Assembly: GCF_029543085.1 (NCBI RefSeq)
Contig: NZ_CP119967.1
Location: 1,700,501 to 1,764,500, forward strand
Direction of reading: 5' to 3'
Length of the DNA: 64,000 nucleotides
From: Pseudomonas sp. A34-9
GTDB lineage: Bacteria > Pseudomonadota > Gammaproteobacteria > Pseudomonadales > Pseudomonadaceae
In this document: positions 26,475 to 36,600 of the stretch, piece after piece
How the letters are laid out: each line of letters opens with the position of its first letter
Position numbering within the stretch: position 1 is the stretch's first letter
Notes under the pieces: generated by a model
Told to the model about the DNA's origin: nothing
What the model saw: only the letters and a program-made list of their open reading frames with translations
Database searches by the model: none
Program-made: the position numbers and the translations under genes

Positions 26475-28100
26475 TCAGATCACAAAGCGTGTCACCAGGC
26501 CGTTGAGATCGACGGCCAGACGCGACAGTTCCTGGCTTGCGGCCGAGGTCTGGGTGGCGCCGGCGGCGGTCTGGGTCGAGAGGTCGCGGATGGTCACCAG
26601 ATTCTGATCGACTTCACGCGCGACCAAGGCCTGCTGCTCGGCCGCGCTGGCGATCACCAGGTTGCGTTGGTTGATCTGCGAGATCGACGCGGTGATTTTT
26701 TCCAGTGCCTGACCCGCGCTGTTGGCTCGGCGCAATGTCTGACCGGCCTGTTCGGCACTGCTCTGCAACGCGCCCACGGTCGACCCCGTGCCTTGCTGAA
26801 TACTGCTGATCATCAACTCGATTTCTTCGGTGGAATTCTGCGTGCGTCGGGCCAGTGAACGCACCTCATCGGCCACCACAGCAAAGCCGCGCCCGGCCTC
26901 ACCGGCGCGCGCCGCTTCGATCGCCGCATTGAGCGCCAACAGGTTGGTTTGCCCGGCGATCCCACGAATCACCTCCAACACTTTGCTGATGTCCTGGGCC
27001 TGGGTGGCCAGGCCCTCGGCTTGCGCGGAAGCGCCGAGTACCGCGTCGACCAGTTGCTGAATCGAACTGATGGTTTCGCTGACCTGTACATGGCCGTGCT
27101 TGCTGTCTTCATTGGAGGCGGCAGACGCTTCGGCGCTGGACACGGCGTTGGCCGCGACTTCATCCACCGCAGTGCTCATCTCGGTGACCGCTGTGGCCGC
27201 CTGTTCGATCTGATCGTTCTGCTGCTGCAGGCCGCGAGTGCTTTGCTCCATCACCGAACTCATTTCCTCGGCAGCGGAAGCCAATTGCTGTGCCGATTCG
27301 CTGATTCCTCGAATGGTCGAGCGCAAATTGCCCTGCATCTCGGCCAAGGCGTCGAGCAGCTGCGCAGCCTCATCTTTACCGGTGCTGACAATCTGGCCGC
27401 TGAGATCACCGGCAGCAATGCGCCGCGCCACCTTCAGGGCCTGATTGATCGGGGTGGTGATGCTGCGCGTCAATTGCCAGGCCAGCAGCAGCGTGGCAAT
27501 CAGGGCAACCACGATGATCGTCGCGACAATCCACAATGCCCGTTGGTACATCGCCGCCGCAGCCTTGGCGGCGGCGTCGGCACCTTGTTGGTTGAGGCTG
27601 ATCATCTGCTCCAGCGTCTTGTCGAGCACAGTTCCCTGCGGTGCCAGCTCATTGCTTAAACGGGCGGCGGCCTGCTCGTTCTGACCGGCTTCAATCTGGC
27701 TGATGATCTGATCGAGAATGCTGAGGTACTTGCCCGTGGCCACGTTCAGGCCGTCGAGCATTGCCTGTTCCTGATCACTGGCAATCAAGGTTTTGTGATC
27801 GTTGAGGCGCTTGAGCAACTCCTCACGCTGCGCCTTGAGGATGCCTTTGCTTCTGTCGCGCACGGCGGGTTGGCTGTTGGTGATCAGCCGCAGGGATTCG
27901 AGACGGATGCTGGCGATATTCGCCGCTGCGTCATGAATGCTCTCGATGCTGGGCATCCATGACTCTTCGATCACCGCTGCACTTTCACGCAGGTTTTTCA
28001 TCTGGCCCAGCCCGAACAGGCCGACCACCACCAGCAGACTGGCCAAAACGGCAAAGCTCAAACTGGCGCGCAAACCTATGCGCAGATTCCGGATAGACAT
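26475..28100 (-). CDS. methyl-accepting chemotaxis protein
   Basis: A 541-residue chemoreceptor: membrane helix 1 (about 12-32), a four-helix-bundle periplasmic sensor (about 33-190), membrane helix 2 (about 190-212), HAMP (about 213-265) and the signalling domain whose tip reads [20 protein letters not shown] then [18 protein letters not shown] (about 375-415). The ligand is unknown. It is monocistronic, with a 396-base upstream region shared with aceK. Confidence 0.92.
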   Translation of the reverse strand: MSIRNLRIGLRASLSFAVLASLLVVVGLFGLGQMKNLRESAAVIEESWMPSIESIHDAAANIASIRLESLRLITNSQPAVRDRSKGILKAQREELLKRLNDHKTLIASDQEQAMLDGLNVATGKYLSILDQIISQIEAGQNEQAAARLSNELAPQGTVLDKTLEQMISLNQQGADAAAKAAAAMYQRALWIVATIIVVALIATLLLAWQLTRSITTPINQALKVARRIAAGDLSGQIVSTGKDEAAQLLDALAEMQGNLRSTIRGISESAQQLASAAEEMSSVMEQSTRGLQQQNDQIEQAATAVTEMSTAVDEVAANAVSSAEASAASNEDSKHGHVQVSETISSIQQLVDAVLGASAQAEGLATQAQDISKVLEVIRGIAGQTNLLALNAAIEAARAGEAGRGFAVVADEVRSLARRTQNSTEEIELMISSIQQGTGSTVGALQSSAEQAGQTLRRANSAGQALEKITASISQINQRNLVIASAAEQQALVAREVDQNLVTIRDLSTQTAAGATQTSAASQELSRLAVDLNGLVTRFVI

Positions 28101-28199
28101 CAGTGTGCTCCTTGATCTTTGAGGGAGAGGTCGTCCTCGTCAGCGAGGATCTTGTTATGAGGCGGGTAATGGCTGGCTGTATATCAAAGTGCCACTATT

Positions 28200-28212
28200 T
28201 TGGTAAGACCAA
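28200..28212. promoter_or_regulatory. GntR/FadR-type operator-like palindrome
   Basis: TTGGTAAGACCAA has arms TTGGT and ACCAA around a three-base centre, the shape known for PdhR/LldR-type GntR operators (TTGGTnnnACCAA). It is 100 bases upstream of the chemoreceptor start and about 285 bases upstream of aceK. No GntR gene is in the window. Confidence 0.45.
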
Positions 28213-28343
28213 TCTGGCGTCGTCGCTGACGACCCGCGCAGTTGCAGCAAAGCCACGGGCTAGACGCGTCTGTGCTGTATTGGATCCGAAGCCTAGAGAA
28301 TTCGCGGGCTGGCGCAGGGCGGTCAGGAGGACCTTCAAGGTGA

Positions 28344-28367
28344 TTAACTGACCGAACGGTCGATTAA
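28344..28367. promoter_or_regulatory. TetR-type operator-like palindrome upstream of aceK
   Basis: TTAACTGACCG and CGGTCGATTAA are arms around AA; TTAA and GACCG match exactly on both sides. The core GACCG-n2-CGGTC is a common TetR-family target. It lies about 130 bases before the aceK start. No TetR gene is in the window. Confidence 0.45.
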
Positions 28368-28496
28368 AAAACTTTGCAAAAAACTGTGTCGCTGTACAAG
28401 CCTGACGCGGATTTGGCAGAAATTGCACTTCACCTGCGCCCGTTTCCGTGGCTAAGCTCAGGCACAGATTTCCCCACGCACGCCGAGGTCTTATCT

Positions 28497-30218
28497 ATGC
28501 CGCAGCAATGGCCAGCCACCGATATCGCCCGCATGATCCTCGATGGCTTTGACGATTACCGCGAGCATTTCCGGCGCATCACCGACGGTGCCCGGGAGCG
28601 TTTCGAGCAGGCGCGCTGGCAGGAGACGCAAACGGCGTCGGCAGCACGGATCAACCTCTACGAAGACAAAGTCGGCGAAACCATCGCCCGCCTGCGCGAA
28701 TATTTCGACGACGAAACGCTGATGAATGTCAGCTGCTGGCCGTTGGTGAAAAGTGCCTATATCAGTGTCATCGACCTGCGCTTCGACGATGAGCTGTCCG
28801 AGACCTGGTACAACTCGATTTTCTGCGGGCTGTTCAGCCACGACCTGATCAGCGACGGCTGCATGTTCATCCACACCACGCGCCCGAGCCTGCGCCGTGC
28901 CCGCGCCGCGCAAACCCGCACCTACAAGCCCCAAGGCCAGTTGTCGGGGACGCTCGCGAGCATTTTTGCCGACTACCGTTTCAGCGAGGATTACGCCGAT
29001 CTGCCCGGCGACCTGCGCCGCCTCGAAGCGCAACTGCGCGAGAATCTGCCGGACTGGGTGTGCAAGGACCCGGAACTCAGCGTCGAGCTGTTTTCCTCGG
29101 TGCTCTATCGCAACAAGGGCGCGTATCTGGTCGGACGCCTCTTCACCCGCGACGAGCAGTGGCCGCTGGTGATTCCGCTGCTGCACCGTGAAGGGCGCGG
29201 GATCCAGATCGATGCGTTGATCACCGACGAAGCCGATGTGTCGATCATCTTCTCGTTCACCCGTTCGTACTTCATGGTCGACGTGCCGGTGCCGGCGGAA
29301 TTCATCGGCTTTCTGCGGCGCATTTTGCCGGGTAAGCACATTGCCGAGCTGTACACCTCCATCGGCTTCTACAAGCACGGCAAATCCGAGTTTTACCGCG
29401 CGCTGATCAATCATCTGGCCAATACCGATGATCAATTCATCATGGCTCCCGGCGTGCGCGGAATGGTCATGAGCGTGTTCACCCTGCCGGGTTTCAACAC
29501 CGTATTCAAAATCATCAAGGACCGTTTCTCGCCGTCGAAAAACGTCGACCGTGCGACTGTGATCGAGAAGTATCGGTTGGTGAAAAGCGTCGACCGGGTA
29601 GGGCGCATGGCCGACACCCAGGAATTCGCCGACTTCCGTTTTCCACTGAGCAAATTCGATCCGGCGTGCCTTGAAGAGTTGCTGGAAGTGGCGCCTTCGA
29701 CGGTCTCGGTCGAGGGCGAAACGGTGCTGATTCGTCACTGCTGGACCGAGCGGCGGATGACCCCGCTCAATCTGTATCTGGAAAACGCCAACGAGGCGCA
29801 AGTGCGTGAGGCGCTGGAGGATTACGGCCTGGCGATCAAGCAACTGGCGGCGGCGAATATCTTTCCCGGCGACATGCTGCTGAAAAACTTCGGCGTCACC
29901 CGGCATGGGCGGGTGGTGTTTTATGACTATGACGAGATCTGCTTTCTGACGGAGGCCAACTTCCGCCACATTCCTGCGCCGCGCACGCCCGAAGATGAGA
30001 TGGCCTCCGAGCCGTGGTATTCAATCGGGCCGCTGGACGTGTTTCCCGAGGAATTTCCACCGTTTTTGTTTGCCGATTCGGGGCAGCGCAAGTTGTTCGA
30101 TCAGTTGCATGGGGAGTTGTACAACGCTGATTACTGGAAGGGGTTGCAGGAGGCGATTCGGGCGGGGAAGGTCATTGATGTGTTTCCATATCGGCGTAAG
30201 GGCCTCGACAACGAGTAG
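28497..30218 (+). CDS. aceK: isocitrate dehydrogenase kinase/phosphatase
   Basis: A 573-residue bifunctional enzyme that phosphorylates isocitrate dehydrogenase to divert carbon into the glyoxylate shunt and dephosphorylates it. AceK-typical blocks are present: FHTTRP-like [24 protein letters not shown] [27 protein letters not shown] (the ATP loop region), [15 protein letters not shown] and [20 protein letters not shown] with the Asn and Asp catalytic residues. The ATG at 28497 gives the usual family length; the frame is open further upstream but has no good start. Confidence 0.95.
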   Translation: MPQQWPATDIARMILDGFDDYREHFRRITDGARERFEQARWQETQTASAARINLYEDKVGETIARLREYFDDETLMNVSCWPLVKSAYISVIDLRFDDELSETWYNSIFCGLFSHDLISDGCMFIHTTRPSLRRARAAQTRTYKPQGQLSGTLASIFADYRFSEDYADLPGDLRRLEAQLRENLPDWVCKDPELSVELFSSVLYRNKGAYLVGRLFTRDEQWPLVIPLLHREGRGIQIDALITDEADVSIIFSFTRSYFMVDVPVPAEFIGFLRRILPGKHIAELYTSIGFYKHGKSEFYRALINHLANTDDQFIMAPGVRGMVMSVFTLPGFNTVFKIIKDRFSPSKNVDRATVIEKYRLVKSVDRVGRMADTQEFADFRFPLSKFDPACLEELLEVAPSTVSVEGETVLIRHCWTERRMTPLNLYLENANEAQVREALEDYGLAIKQLAAANIFPGDMLLKNFGVTRHGRVVFYDYDEICFLTEANFRHIPAPRTPEDEMASEPWYSIGPLDVFPEEFPPFLFADSGQRKLFDQLHGELYNADYWKGLQEAIRAGKVIDVFPYRRKGLDNE

Positions 30219-30228
30219 CTCTTTTAAA

Positions 30229-30402
30229 AGCCCCTCACCCCAGCCCTCTCCCAGAGGGAGAGGGGGCCGACCGAGGTGTCTTGCGCCAAACATTGACCTG
30301 AAAGATTTTGGCGATTGTGGATTCGGTAAAGTAATTTCAGGTCGATGTACCTTTGATGCGTCCCCCAATCGGTCCCCTCTCCCTCCGGGAGAGGGCGGCA
30401 AT
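30229..30402. repeat. inverted repeat pair, CCCTCTCCC family
   Basis: CCCTCTCCCAGAGGGAGAGGG (two halves 30244-30264 region) and a second block CCCCTCTCCCTCCGGGAGAG (30365-30386 region) are hairpins of another Pseudomonas repeat family. They fill the gap between aceK and hrpA and may end the aceK transcript. Confidence 0.75.
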
Positions 30403-30480
30403 CCCCCTGACACGCCACAAATCCGCCAAATCTGCGACAATCCGCCCCCTGCATAAATAGACGACCGAATTGCCTACCCG

Positions 30481-33400
30481 ATGACCGACGAATCGCCCTC
30501 CATCGACAAACTGCTGAAAAACCTCGACCACGCCATGCTCGCCGACCGTCACCGGCTGCGGCGGCAGTTGCTTGAGCTGCGCAAGAAACCCGATGAGGCC
30601 AAACTGGCTCAGTGGGTGACGCGCATGCAGGCGTCCTGTGATCAGGTGCTGGCGCGCAAGGCCAGCCTGCCGGTGATTCGTTACGACGACAGTTTGCCGA
30701 TCGCGGCCAAGCGCGACGAGATCAAAAAGGCGCTGGAAAAACACCAGGTGCTGATCATCGCCGGTGAAACCGGTTCGGGTAAAACCACCCAGTTGCCGAA
30801 AATCTGTCTGGAAATCGGTCGCGGCCAGCACGGTCTGATCGGTCACACCCAGCCGCGCCGAATCGCTGCACGCAGCGTCGCCAGCCGGGTCGCCGAAGAG
30901 CTTGGCACGCCGCTCGGTTCGCTGGTCGGCTATCAGGTGCGTTTCGAAGATCAGAGCGATGCCAGCACCCTGATCAAGTTGATGACCGACGGTATTTTGC
31001 TGGCGGAAACCCAGAACGACCGCTACCTCGAACGCTATGACACGATCATCGTCGACGAAGCCCACGAACGAAGCCTCAACATCGACTTCCTGCTCGGTTA
31101 CCTGAAAACCCTGCTGCCGCGTCGCCCGGATCTGAAAGTGATCATCACCTCGGCAACCATCGATCTGGAGCGCTTTTCCAAGCATTTCGACGACGCGCCG
31201 ATTGTTGAAGTCTCCGGCCGTACCTTCCCGGTGGACACCTGGTATCGCCCGCTGACACTGGAGCAGGATGAGGAGGGCAACCGCGTCGAGGATGACTTGA
31301 CCGTCGATCAGGCGATCCTCGCCACCCTCGACGAAATCGCCGCTTACGAGCGCAGCGAACGCCGCAGTCCCGGCGATGTGTTGGTGTTTCTGCCCGGCGA
31401 GCGTGAGATTCGCGACGCTGCCGACATGCTGCGCAAGGCCCAAATCAAACACACGGAAATCCTGCCGCTGTACGCACGCCTGTCGCCGGCGGAGCAGCAG
31501 CGGATTTTCCAGTCGCACCCGGGCCGTCGTGTGGTGCTCGCGACCAACGTCGCCGAAACTTCGCTAACCGTGCCGGGCATCCGTTACGTGATCGACAGCG
31601 GCACTGCGCGCATCAGCCGCTACAGCTATCGCGCCAAGGTGCAGCGCTTGCCGATCGAGGCGATTTCCCAGGCCAGCGCCAATCAGCGTAAAGGTCGCTG
31701 CGGCCGGGTTGAGCCGGGGATCTGCATTCGTTTGTACAGCGAAGAAGATTTCCTCGGTCGCCCGGAATTCACCGATCCGGAAATTCTGCGCACCAACCTC
31801 GCGGCGGTTATTTTGCAGATGCTCCATCTGCGTCTCGGCGAGATCACCGCGTTCCCGTTTATCGAGCCGCCGGATGGCAAGGCGATCAGCGACGGTTTCA
31901 ACCTGCTGCAAGAACTCTCGGCAGTCGATCGCAACAGTCAGTTGACGCCGCTCGGTCGCCAGTTGGCGCGCTTGCCGGTGGACCCGCGCATGGGCCGCAT
32001 GCTGCTTGAAGCGGCGAAACTCGGCAGCCTGCAGGAAGTGCTGATCGTCGCCAGTGCCATGTCGATTCAGGATCCGCGCGAGCGTCCGCCAGAGCGCCAG
32101 CAAGCCGCCGACCAGGCCCACGCGCAATGGAAAGACACCGATTCCGACTTCGCCGGTCTGGTGAATCTGTGGCGTGGTTTTGAAGAGCAACGCCAGGCGC
32201 TGACGGCCAGCCCGCTGCGCAACTGGTGCCGCAAGAACTTCCTCAACTACCTGCGTCTGCGCGAGTGGCGTGACTCTCACCGCCAGTTGAGCCTGATCTG
32301 CCGCGACATGCAGTTGAGCCTGAACAAAGAGCCGGCGGATTATCCGAAACTGCACAAAGCGGTGTTGGTCGGGTTGCTCAGCCAGATCGGCCAGAAAACC
32401 GAGGACGGCGATTACCTCGGCGCGCGTCAGCGACGTTTCTGGATTCACCCATCGTCGGGCATCGGCAAAAAGCGCCCGCAATGGCTGATGACTGCCGAAC
32501 TGGTGGAAACCACCAAGCTCTACGCGCGCATGGTCGCCAAGATCGACGCCGACTGGATCGAGCCGCTGGCCGGGCATCTGATCAAGAAAAACCATTTCGA
32601 ACCGCACTGGGAGAAGAAGCGCGGTCAGGTCGTGGCGTTCGAGCAGATCACCCTGTTCGGGCTGATTGTGGTCGGCCGCCGTCCGGTGCATTACGGTCCG
32701 GTGGATCCGCTGGTTTCGCGGGAGCTGTTTATCCGCGAAGGCCTGGTGCGTGGCGAAATTCAATCGAAAGCCAAGTGCCTGACGGCCAACCAGCAACTGC
32801 TGGAACAGCTCGATGAACTGGAAGCCAAGGCCCGTCGCCGCGACATTCTCGCCGACGAAGAAACCTTGTACGCGTTCTACGATGCGCGGCTGCCGGCGGA
32901 GATTCACCAGACCGCGACCTTCGACAGTTGGTACCGCATCAACAGCCAGAAGAACCCGCAGCTGTTGATCATGCGCGAAGAAGACGTGCTGGCCCGCGAG
33001 GCCAGTGAAGTCACCGCGCGCGATTACCCGGATACGCTGCACATCGGCGATCTGGAACTGGCACTGACCTATCACTTCGAACCCAATCACCCGCGCGACG
33101 GCGTGACCCTGCGCGTACCGGCACCGCTGTTGCCGATGCTGCCGCCGGAGCGCCTGGAATGGCTGGTGCCGGGGATGATCGAAGCCAAGTGCATCGCCCT
33201 CGTGCGCAACCTGCCCAAAGCTTTGCGCAAGAACTTCGTGCCGGTGCCGGACTTCATCAAGGCTGCCTTGCAGCGCATGACCTTTGCTGAAGGTTCGTTG
33301 CCGCAAGCACTGGGCCGCGAATTGCTGCGCATGACCGGCGCGCGGGTCAGCGATGAGGCGTGGGCAGAAGCTGAGCAAGGCGTCGAAGGGCATCTGCGGA

Positions 33401-34392
33401 TGAACCTGGAAATCGTCGATGGCCAGGGCAAATTCCTCGGAGAAGGTCGCGATCTGGCCGAGCTGACTGCGCGGTTTGCCGAAGCCAGTCAGGCTGCATT
33501 GGCCGTGCCGCAGAGCGCGAAAAGCCAGCAACCGGTGGAGGCGAAAGTCTTCGCGCCGGTGGCGGAAAAGACTCAGCAGAAGATCGCCGGGCTGTCGATG
33601 ACGGTGTATCCGGCGCTGGTCGAAGAGGGCGGTACGGTCAAGGAAGGGCGCTTCTCGACCCCGGCCGAGGCCGAGTTCCAGCATCGCCGCGCGTTGCAGC
33701 GGTTGTTGATGCAGCAACTGGCGGAGCCGGCCAAGTTCCTGCGCGGCAAGTTGCCGGGGCAGACCGAACTGGGCTTGCTCTATCGCGAGCTGGGCCGCGT
33801 TGATGCGCTGGTTGAAGACATCCTGCTGGCCAGCCTCGACAGCTGCATTCTTGAAGGCGAAGACCCGTTGCCCCGTGATGGTGCCGGATTGGCGGCACTG
33901 GCCGAACGCAAACGCGGCAGTTGGACCGAGCACGCCGAGCGCGTGGCCCGGTTGACGCTGGAGATTCTCAAGCTCTGGCACGGTCTGCAAAAACGCTTCA
34001 AGGGCAAGATCGACCTGGCACAAGCCGTGGCGCTGAATGACATCAAGCAGCAGATCAATAATCTGGTGTATCCGGGCTTTGTCCGCGAGATGCCGATGCA
34101 GTGGCTCAAAGAGTTGCCGCGTTATCTGAAAGCGGTCGAGCAGCGTTTTGAAAAACTCGGCGCGCAGGTGCAGAAGGATCGCGTCTGGAGCGGCGAACTC
34201 GCCGGGCTCTGGGCGCAATACCAGACCCGTGCCGCCAAACATGCGCAGGAAGGCAAACGCGACCCGCAGCTTGAGCTGTATCGCTGGTGGCTGGAGGAAT
34301 ACCGGGTGTCGCTGTTTGCCCAACAGTTGGGGACCAAAGTGCCGATTTCCGACAAACGTCTGAACAAACAGTGGACTCAGGTCGAACCGTGA
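30481..34392 (+). CDS. hrpA: ATP-dependent RNA helicase HrpA
   Basis: A 1303-residue DEAH-box helicase, the normal HrpA length. Walker A GETGSGKTT (about 95-103), DEAH (192-195), SAT (about 223), TNVAETSLTVPG (motif V region, about 354-365) and QRKGRCGRV (motif VI, about 402-410) are followed by the winged helix, ratchet and OB domains and the HrpA-specific C-terminal extension. In E. coli HrpA acts on stalled ribosomes and fimbrial mRNA; the role here is inferred from homology. Confidence 0.95.
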   Translation: MTDESPSIDKLLKNLDHAMLADRHRLRRQLLELRKKPDEAKLAQWVTRMQASCDQVLARKASLPVIRYDDSLPIAAKRDEIKKALEKHQVLIIAGETGSGKTTQLPKICLEIGRGQHGLIGHTQPRRIAARSVASRVAEELGTPLGSLVGYQVRFEDQSDASTLIKLMTDGILLAETQNDRYLERYDTIIVDEAHERSLNIDFLLGYLKTLLPRRPDLKVIITSATIDLERFSKHFDDAPIVEVSGRTFPVDTWYRPLTLEQDEEGNRVEDDLTVDQAILATLDEIAAYERSERRSPGDVLVFLPGEREIRDAADMLRKAQIKHTEILPLYARLSPAEQQRIFQSHPGRRVVLATNVAETSLTVPGIRYVIDSGTARISRYSYRAKVQRLPIEAISQASANQRKGRCGRVEPGICIRLYSEEDFLGRPEFTDPEILRTNLAAVILQMLHLRLGEITAFPFIEPPDGKAISDGFNLLQELSAVDRNSQLTPLGRQLARLPVDPRMGRMLLEAAKLGSLQEVLIVASAMSIQDPRERPPERQQAADQAHAQWKDTDSDFAGLVNLWRGFEEQRQALTASPLRNWCRKNFLNYLRLREWRDSHRQLSLICRDMQLSLNKEPADYPKLHKAVLVGLLSQIGQKTEDGDYLGARQRRFWIHPSSGIGKKRPQWLMTAELVETTKLYARMVAKIDADWIEPLAGHLIKKNHFEPHWEKKRGQVVAFEQITLFGLIVVGRRPVHYGPVDPLVSRELFIREGLVRGEIQSKAKCLTANQQLLEQLDELEAKARRRDILADEETLYAFYDARLPAEIHQTATFDSWYRINSQKNPQLLIMREEDVLAREASEVTARDYPDTLHIGDLELALTYHFEPNHPRDGVTLRVPAPLLPMLPPERLEWLVPGMIEAKCIALVRNLPKALRKNFVPVPDFIKAALQRMTFAEGSLPQALGRELLRMTGARVSDEAWAEAEQGVEGHLRMNLEIVDGQGKFLGEGRDLAELTARFAEASQAALAVPQSAKSQQPVEAKVFAPVAEKTQQKIAGLSMTVYPALVEEGGTVKEGRFSTPAEAEFQHRRALQRLLMQQLAEPAKFLRGKLPGQTELGLLYRELGRVDALVEDILLASLDSCILEGEDPLPRDGAGLAALAERKRGSWTEHAERVARLTLEILKLWHGLQKRFKGKIDLAQAVALNDIKQQINNLVYPGFVREMPMQWLKELPRYLKAVEQRFEKLGAQVQKDRVWSGELAGLWAQYQTRAAKHAQEGKRDPQLELYRWWLEEYRVSLFAQQLGTKVPISDKRLNKQWTQVEP

Positions 34393-34412
34393 TCTAGAGG
34401 CATGCGCAATAC

Positions 34413-34507
34413 CCTGTGGGAGCGAGCCTGCTCGCGAAAGCAGAGTGTCAGTTAACGCAATAGCGACTGATACGACGCAATCGCGAGCAGGCTCGCTCCC
34501 ACATTGG
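34413..34507. repeat. REPIN, TGTGGGAGCGAGCC family
   Basis: CCTGTGGGAGCGAGCCTGCT and AGCAGGCTCGCTCCCACA are inverted partners about 95 bases end to end, just after hrpA. Confidence 0.88.
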
Positions 34508-34543
34508 GATTTGGGTTGTGCTTGAGAAAGGCGCCAAAAGCCT

Positions 34544-34575
34544 GCGTTTATGGCAAACTTCGCGACCATAAACGC
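34544..34575. promoter_or_regulatory. perfect 10-bp inverted repeat upstream of the FabH-like gene
   Basis: GCGTTTATGG (34544-34553) and CCATAAACGC (34566-34575) are exact partners around a 12-base centre, about 145 bases before the start at 34721. It may be an operator or part of a leader. The centre contains TTCGCGA, and TTCGCGACC recurs once downstream. Confidence 0.4.
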
Positions 34576-34720
34576 CGGTTTCGCGACCCAGAGCCTTCGG
34601 CCGTGGTGCGAGACGGAATAAAGCGATGCCAGGTTTGCGTCCCCCGGATGGGAATAGACCCTTTGTGTGTTGGTACGACGGTTCCAGCACTTTCTGCCTG
34701 AACAGATTAGAGAAACGACC

Positions 34721-35842
34721 ATGCATAACGTCGTCATCAGCGGCACCGGCCTGTACACCCCGGCCAACAGCATCTCCAACGAAGAGCTGGTGCAGTCTTT
34801 CAATGCCTACGTCGCCCAGTTCAACGCCGACAACGCCGAGGCCATTGCCAGCGGCGAAGTCCAGGCCCTGACCGAATCCAGCGCCGCGTTCATCGAAAAA
34901 GCCTCGGGCATCAAGAGCCGCTTTGTCATGGACAAGGACGGTATCCTCGATCCACAACGCATGGCCCCACGCCTGCCGGAGCGTTCCAACGACGAATGGT
35001 CGGTGCTCTGCCAGATGGCCATTGGCGCTGCCGAACAGGCCCTGCAACGCGCCGGCAAAACCGCCGCTGACATCGACGGTGTGATCGTTGCCTGTTCCAA
35101 CCTGCAACGCGCTTACCCGGCCATCGCCATCGAAGTCCAGGAAGCCCTGGGCATTCAAGGCTTCGGTTTCGACATGAACGTCGCCTGCTCGTCGGCCACC
35201 TTCGGTATCCAGCAAGCCGCCAACACCGTGCAACTGGGTCAGGCCCGGGCAATTCTGATGGTCAACCCGGAAGTCTGCACCGGGCACCTGAACTTCCGCG
35301 ACCGCGACAGCCACTTCATCTTCGGCGACGCCGCGACTGCGGTGATCATCGAACGCGCCGACACCGCGACCTCCAAACACCAGTTCGACGTGGTCAGCAC
35401 CAAGCTGCTGACCAAGTTCTCCAACAACATCCGCAACAACTTCGGCTTCCTCAACCGCGCAGCGGAAGAGGGTATCGGTACCCGCGACAAGCTGTTCGTG
35501 CAGGAAGGCCGCAAGGTGTTCAAGGATGTCTGCCCGATGGTTGCCGAACTGATCGGCGAGCATCTGCAAGAGAACCAGCTGAACGTCGGCGACGTGAAGC
35601 GCTTCTGGCTGCACCAGGCCAACCTGAGCATGAACCACCTGATCGTGCGCAAGCTGCTGGGCCGTGAAGCCACCGAAGAAGAAGCGCCGGTGATTCTCGA
35701 CACCTACGCCAACACCAGTTCCGCAGGTTCGGTCATCGCGTTCCACAAATATCAGGACGATCTGGCCGCCGGTTCGCTGGCCGTGTTGAGTTCGTTTGGT
35801 GCCGGCTACTCGATCGGCAGCGTGATTCTGCGTAAACGTTGA
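34721..35842 (+). CDS. beta-ketoacyl-ACP synthase III family protein (FabH-like)
   Basis: A 373-residue thiolase-fold condensing enzyme. The FabH triad is visible: Cys156 in NVACSSATFG, His298 in WLHQANLSMN and Asn331 in YANTSSAG. It is longer than FabH (about 320) and carries an insertion around residues 210-265, as in the FabH2-like PA3286 of P. aeruginosa, which uses medium-chain acyl groups (recalled, not checked). The sigma factor gene follows after 146 bases, so co-transcription is uncertain. Confidence 0.88.
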   Translation: MHNVVISGTGLYTPANSISNEELVQSFNAYVAQFNADNAEAIASGEVQALTESSAAFIEKASGIKSRFVMDKDGILDPQRMAPRLPERSNDEWSVLCQMAIGAAEQALQRAGKTAADIDGVIVACSNLQRAYPAIAIEVQEALGIQGFGFDMNVACSSATFGIQQAANTVQLGQARAILMVNPEVCTGHLNFRDRDSHFIFGDAATAVIIERADTATSKHQFDVVSTKLLTKFSNNIRNNFGFLNRAAEEGIGTRDKLFVQEGRKVFKDVCPMVAELIGEHLQENQLNVGDVKRFWLHQANLSMNHLIVRKLLGREATEEEAPVILDTYANTSSAGSVIAFHKYQDDLAAGSLAVLSSFGAGYSIGSVILRKR

Positions 35843-35920
35843 AAAGCGGTTTAATTTCCGCTTAATCGCGCTGATCTTTCCTACATCCGAATCGGCTGCA
35901 ACGCTGTAGTTTCGGAAATC

Positions 35921-35953
35921 GCGGCAGGAGACGCTTTCGGCGAATCCTGCCGC
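35921..35953. promoter_or_regulatory. perfect 9-bp inverted repeat before the sigma factor gene
   Basis: GCGGCAGGA (35921-35929) pairs exactly with TCCTGCCGC (35945-35953). It lies between the FabH-like stop and the sigma factor start. With no T-run it is either a weak terminator or a leader hairpin. Confidence 0.45.
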
Positions 35954-35988
35954 AGTCATTTTCGATGTCGGAACAAGGAGATTGATGG

Positions 35989-36600
35989 ATGGCGGCTGAC
36001 GACACCCAACTGCTCGCACGTTTGCTGGCAGGCGAGCAAAAGGCTTTCAAGGAACTGGTCACGACGTATCAGAGCGCGATGCGCGCCGTCGCGTATGCGA
36101 TTGTCGGCCAGCGTCACGTCGAAGAAGTAGTCCAGGACGCCTGGCTGTCAGTGGTGCGCCATCTCGGCAGCTTCGAAGGCCGCTCCAGTCTCAAGACATG
36201 GTTGCTGACCATCACCGCCAACTCAGCCAAAAGCCGTTACAAACTCAATCGCCGCGAAGTGTTGATGGATGATCTGCCGTCGCCCCACGGCACCATTGAT
36301 GACGACCGTTTCTCGCCCGGCGACGGCCATTGGCTGGTCGCACCATTTGCCTGGCACCAGGACACCCCCGAAGCGCTGCTGACCGAAGGCGAACTGCGCG
36401 AATGTCTGGAGCACACGCTGTTGAGCCTGTCGGAACTGCAAAGCAGTGTGCTGCTGCTGCGCGAACGTCAGGGTCTGGAGCTGGAAGAAATCTGTAATCT
36501 TCTGGAGATCTCGCTCTCCAATGTCCGCGTGCTGCTGCATCGGGCACGTTTGAAGGTCTTTGCGACCGTGGAGCATTTTGAGGAGACAGGAGAATGTTGA
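35989..36600 (+). CDS. ECF-family RNA polymerase sigma factor
   Basis: A 203-residue sigma-70 factor with region 2 (about 22-90: FKELVTTYQSAMRAVAYAIV, EEVVQDAWLSVVRHLGSFEG) and region 4 (about 142-195: LSELQSSVLLLRERQGLELE then LEISLSNVRVLLHRARLKV). The linker of about 50 residues is longer than usual. It overlaps the next gene, an HC2-type anti-sigma factor, by seven bases, so this is a sigma/anti-sigma pair. The signal and the target promoters are unknown. Confidence 0.92.
   Translation: MAADDTQLLARLLAGEQKAFKELVTTYQSAMRAVAYAIVGQRHVEEVVQDAWLSVVRHLGSFEGRSSLKTWLLTITANSAKSRYKLNRREVLMDDLPSPHGTIDDDRFSPGDGHWLVAPFAWHQDTPEALLTEGELRECLEHTLLSLSELQSSVLLLRERQGLELEEICNLLEISLSNVRVLLHRARLKVFATVEHFEETGEC

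Larger units (their letters stand above)
28101..28496. other. divergent regulatory region of the chemoreceptor and aceK
   Basis: 396 bases without a convincing gene. Two palindromes of different types lie in it (28200-28212 and 28344-28367). The rest shows no frame with family features. Confidence 0.55.

Noticed and set aside
28491..29969. Open frame of 492 codons on the minus strand
   Set aside because: It is antisense to aceK, which is a clear gene with conserved blocks; the antisense text is His/Gln/Arg-rich without motifs.
31564..34803. Open frame of 1079 codons on the minus strand
   Set aside because: It lies antisense to hrpA, has no family likeness, and long antisense frames are expected in GC-rich DNA.
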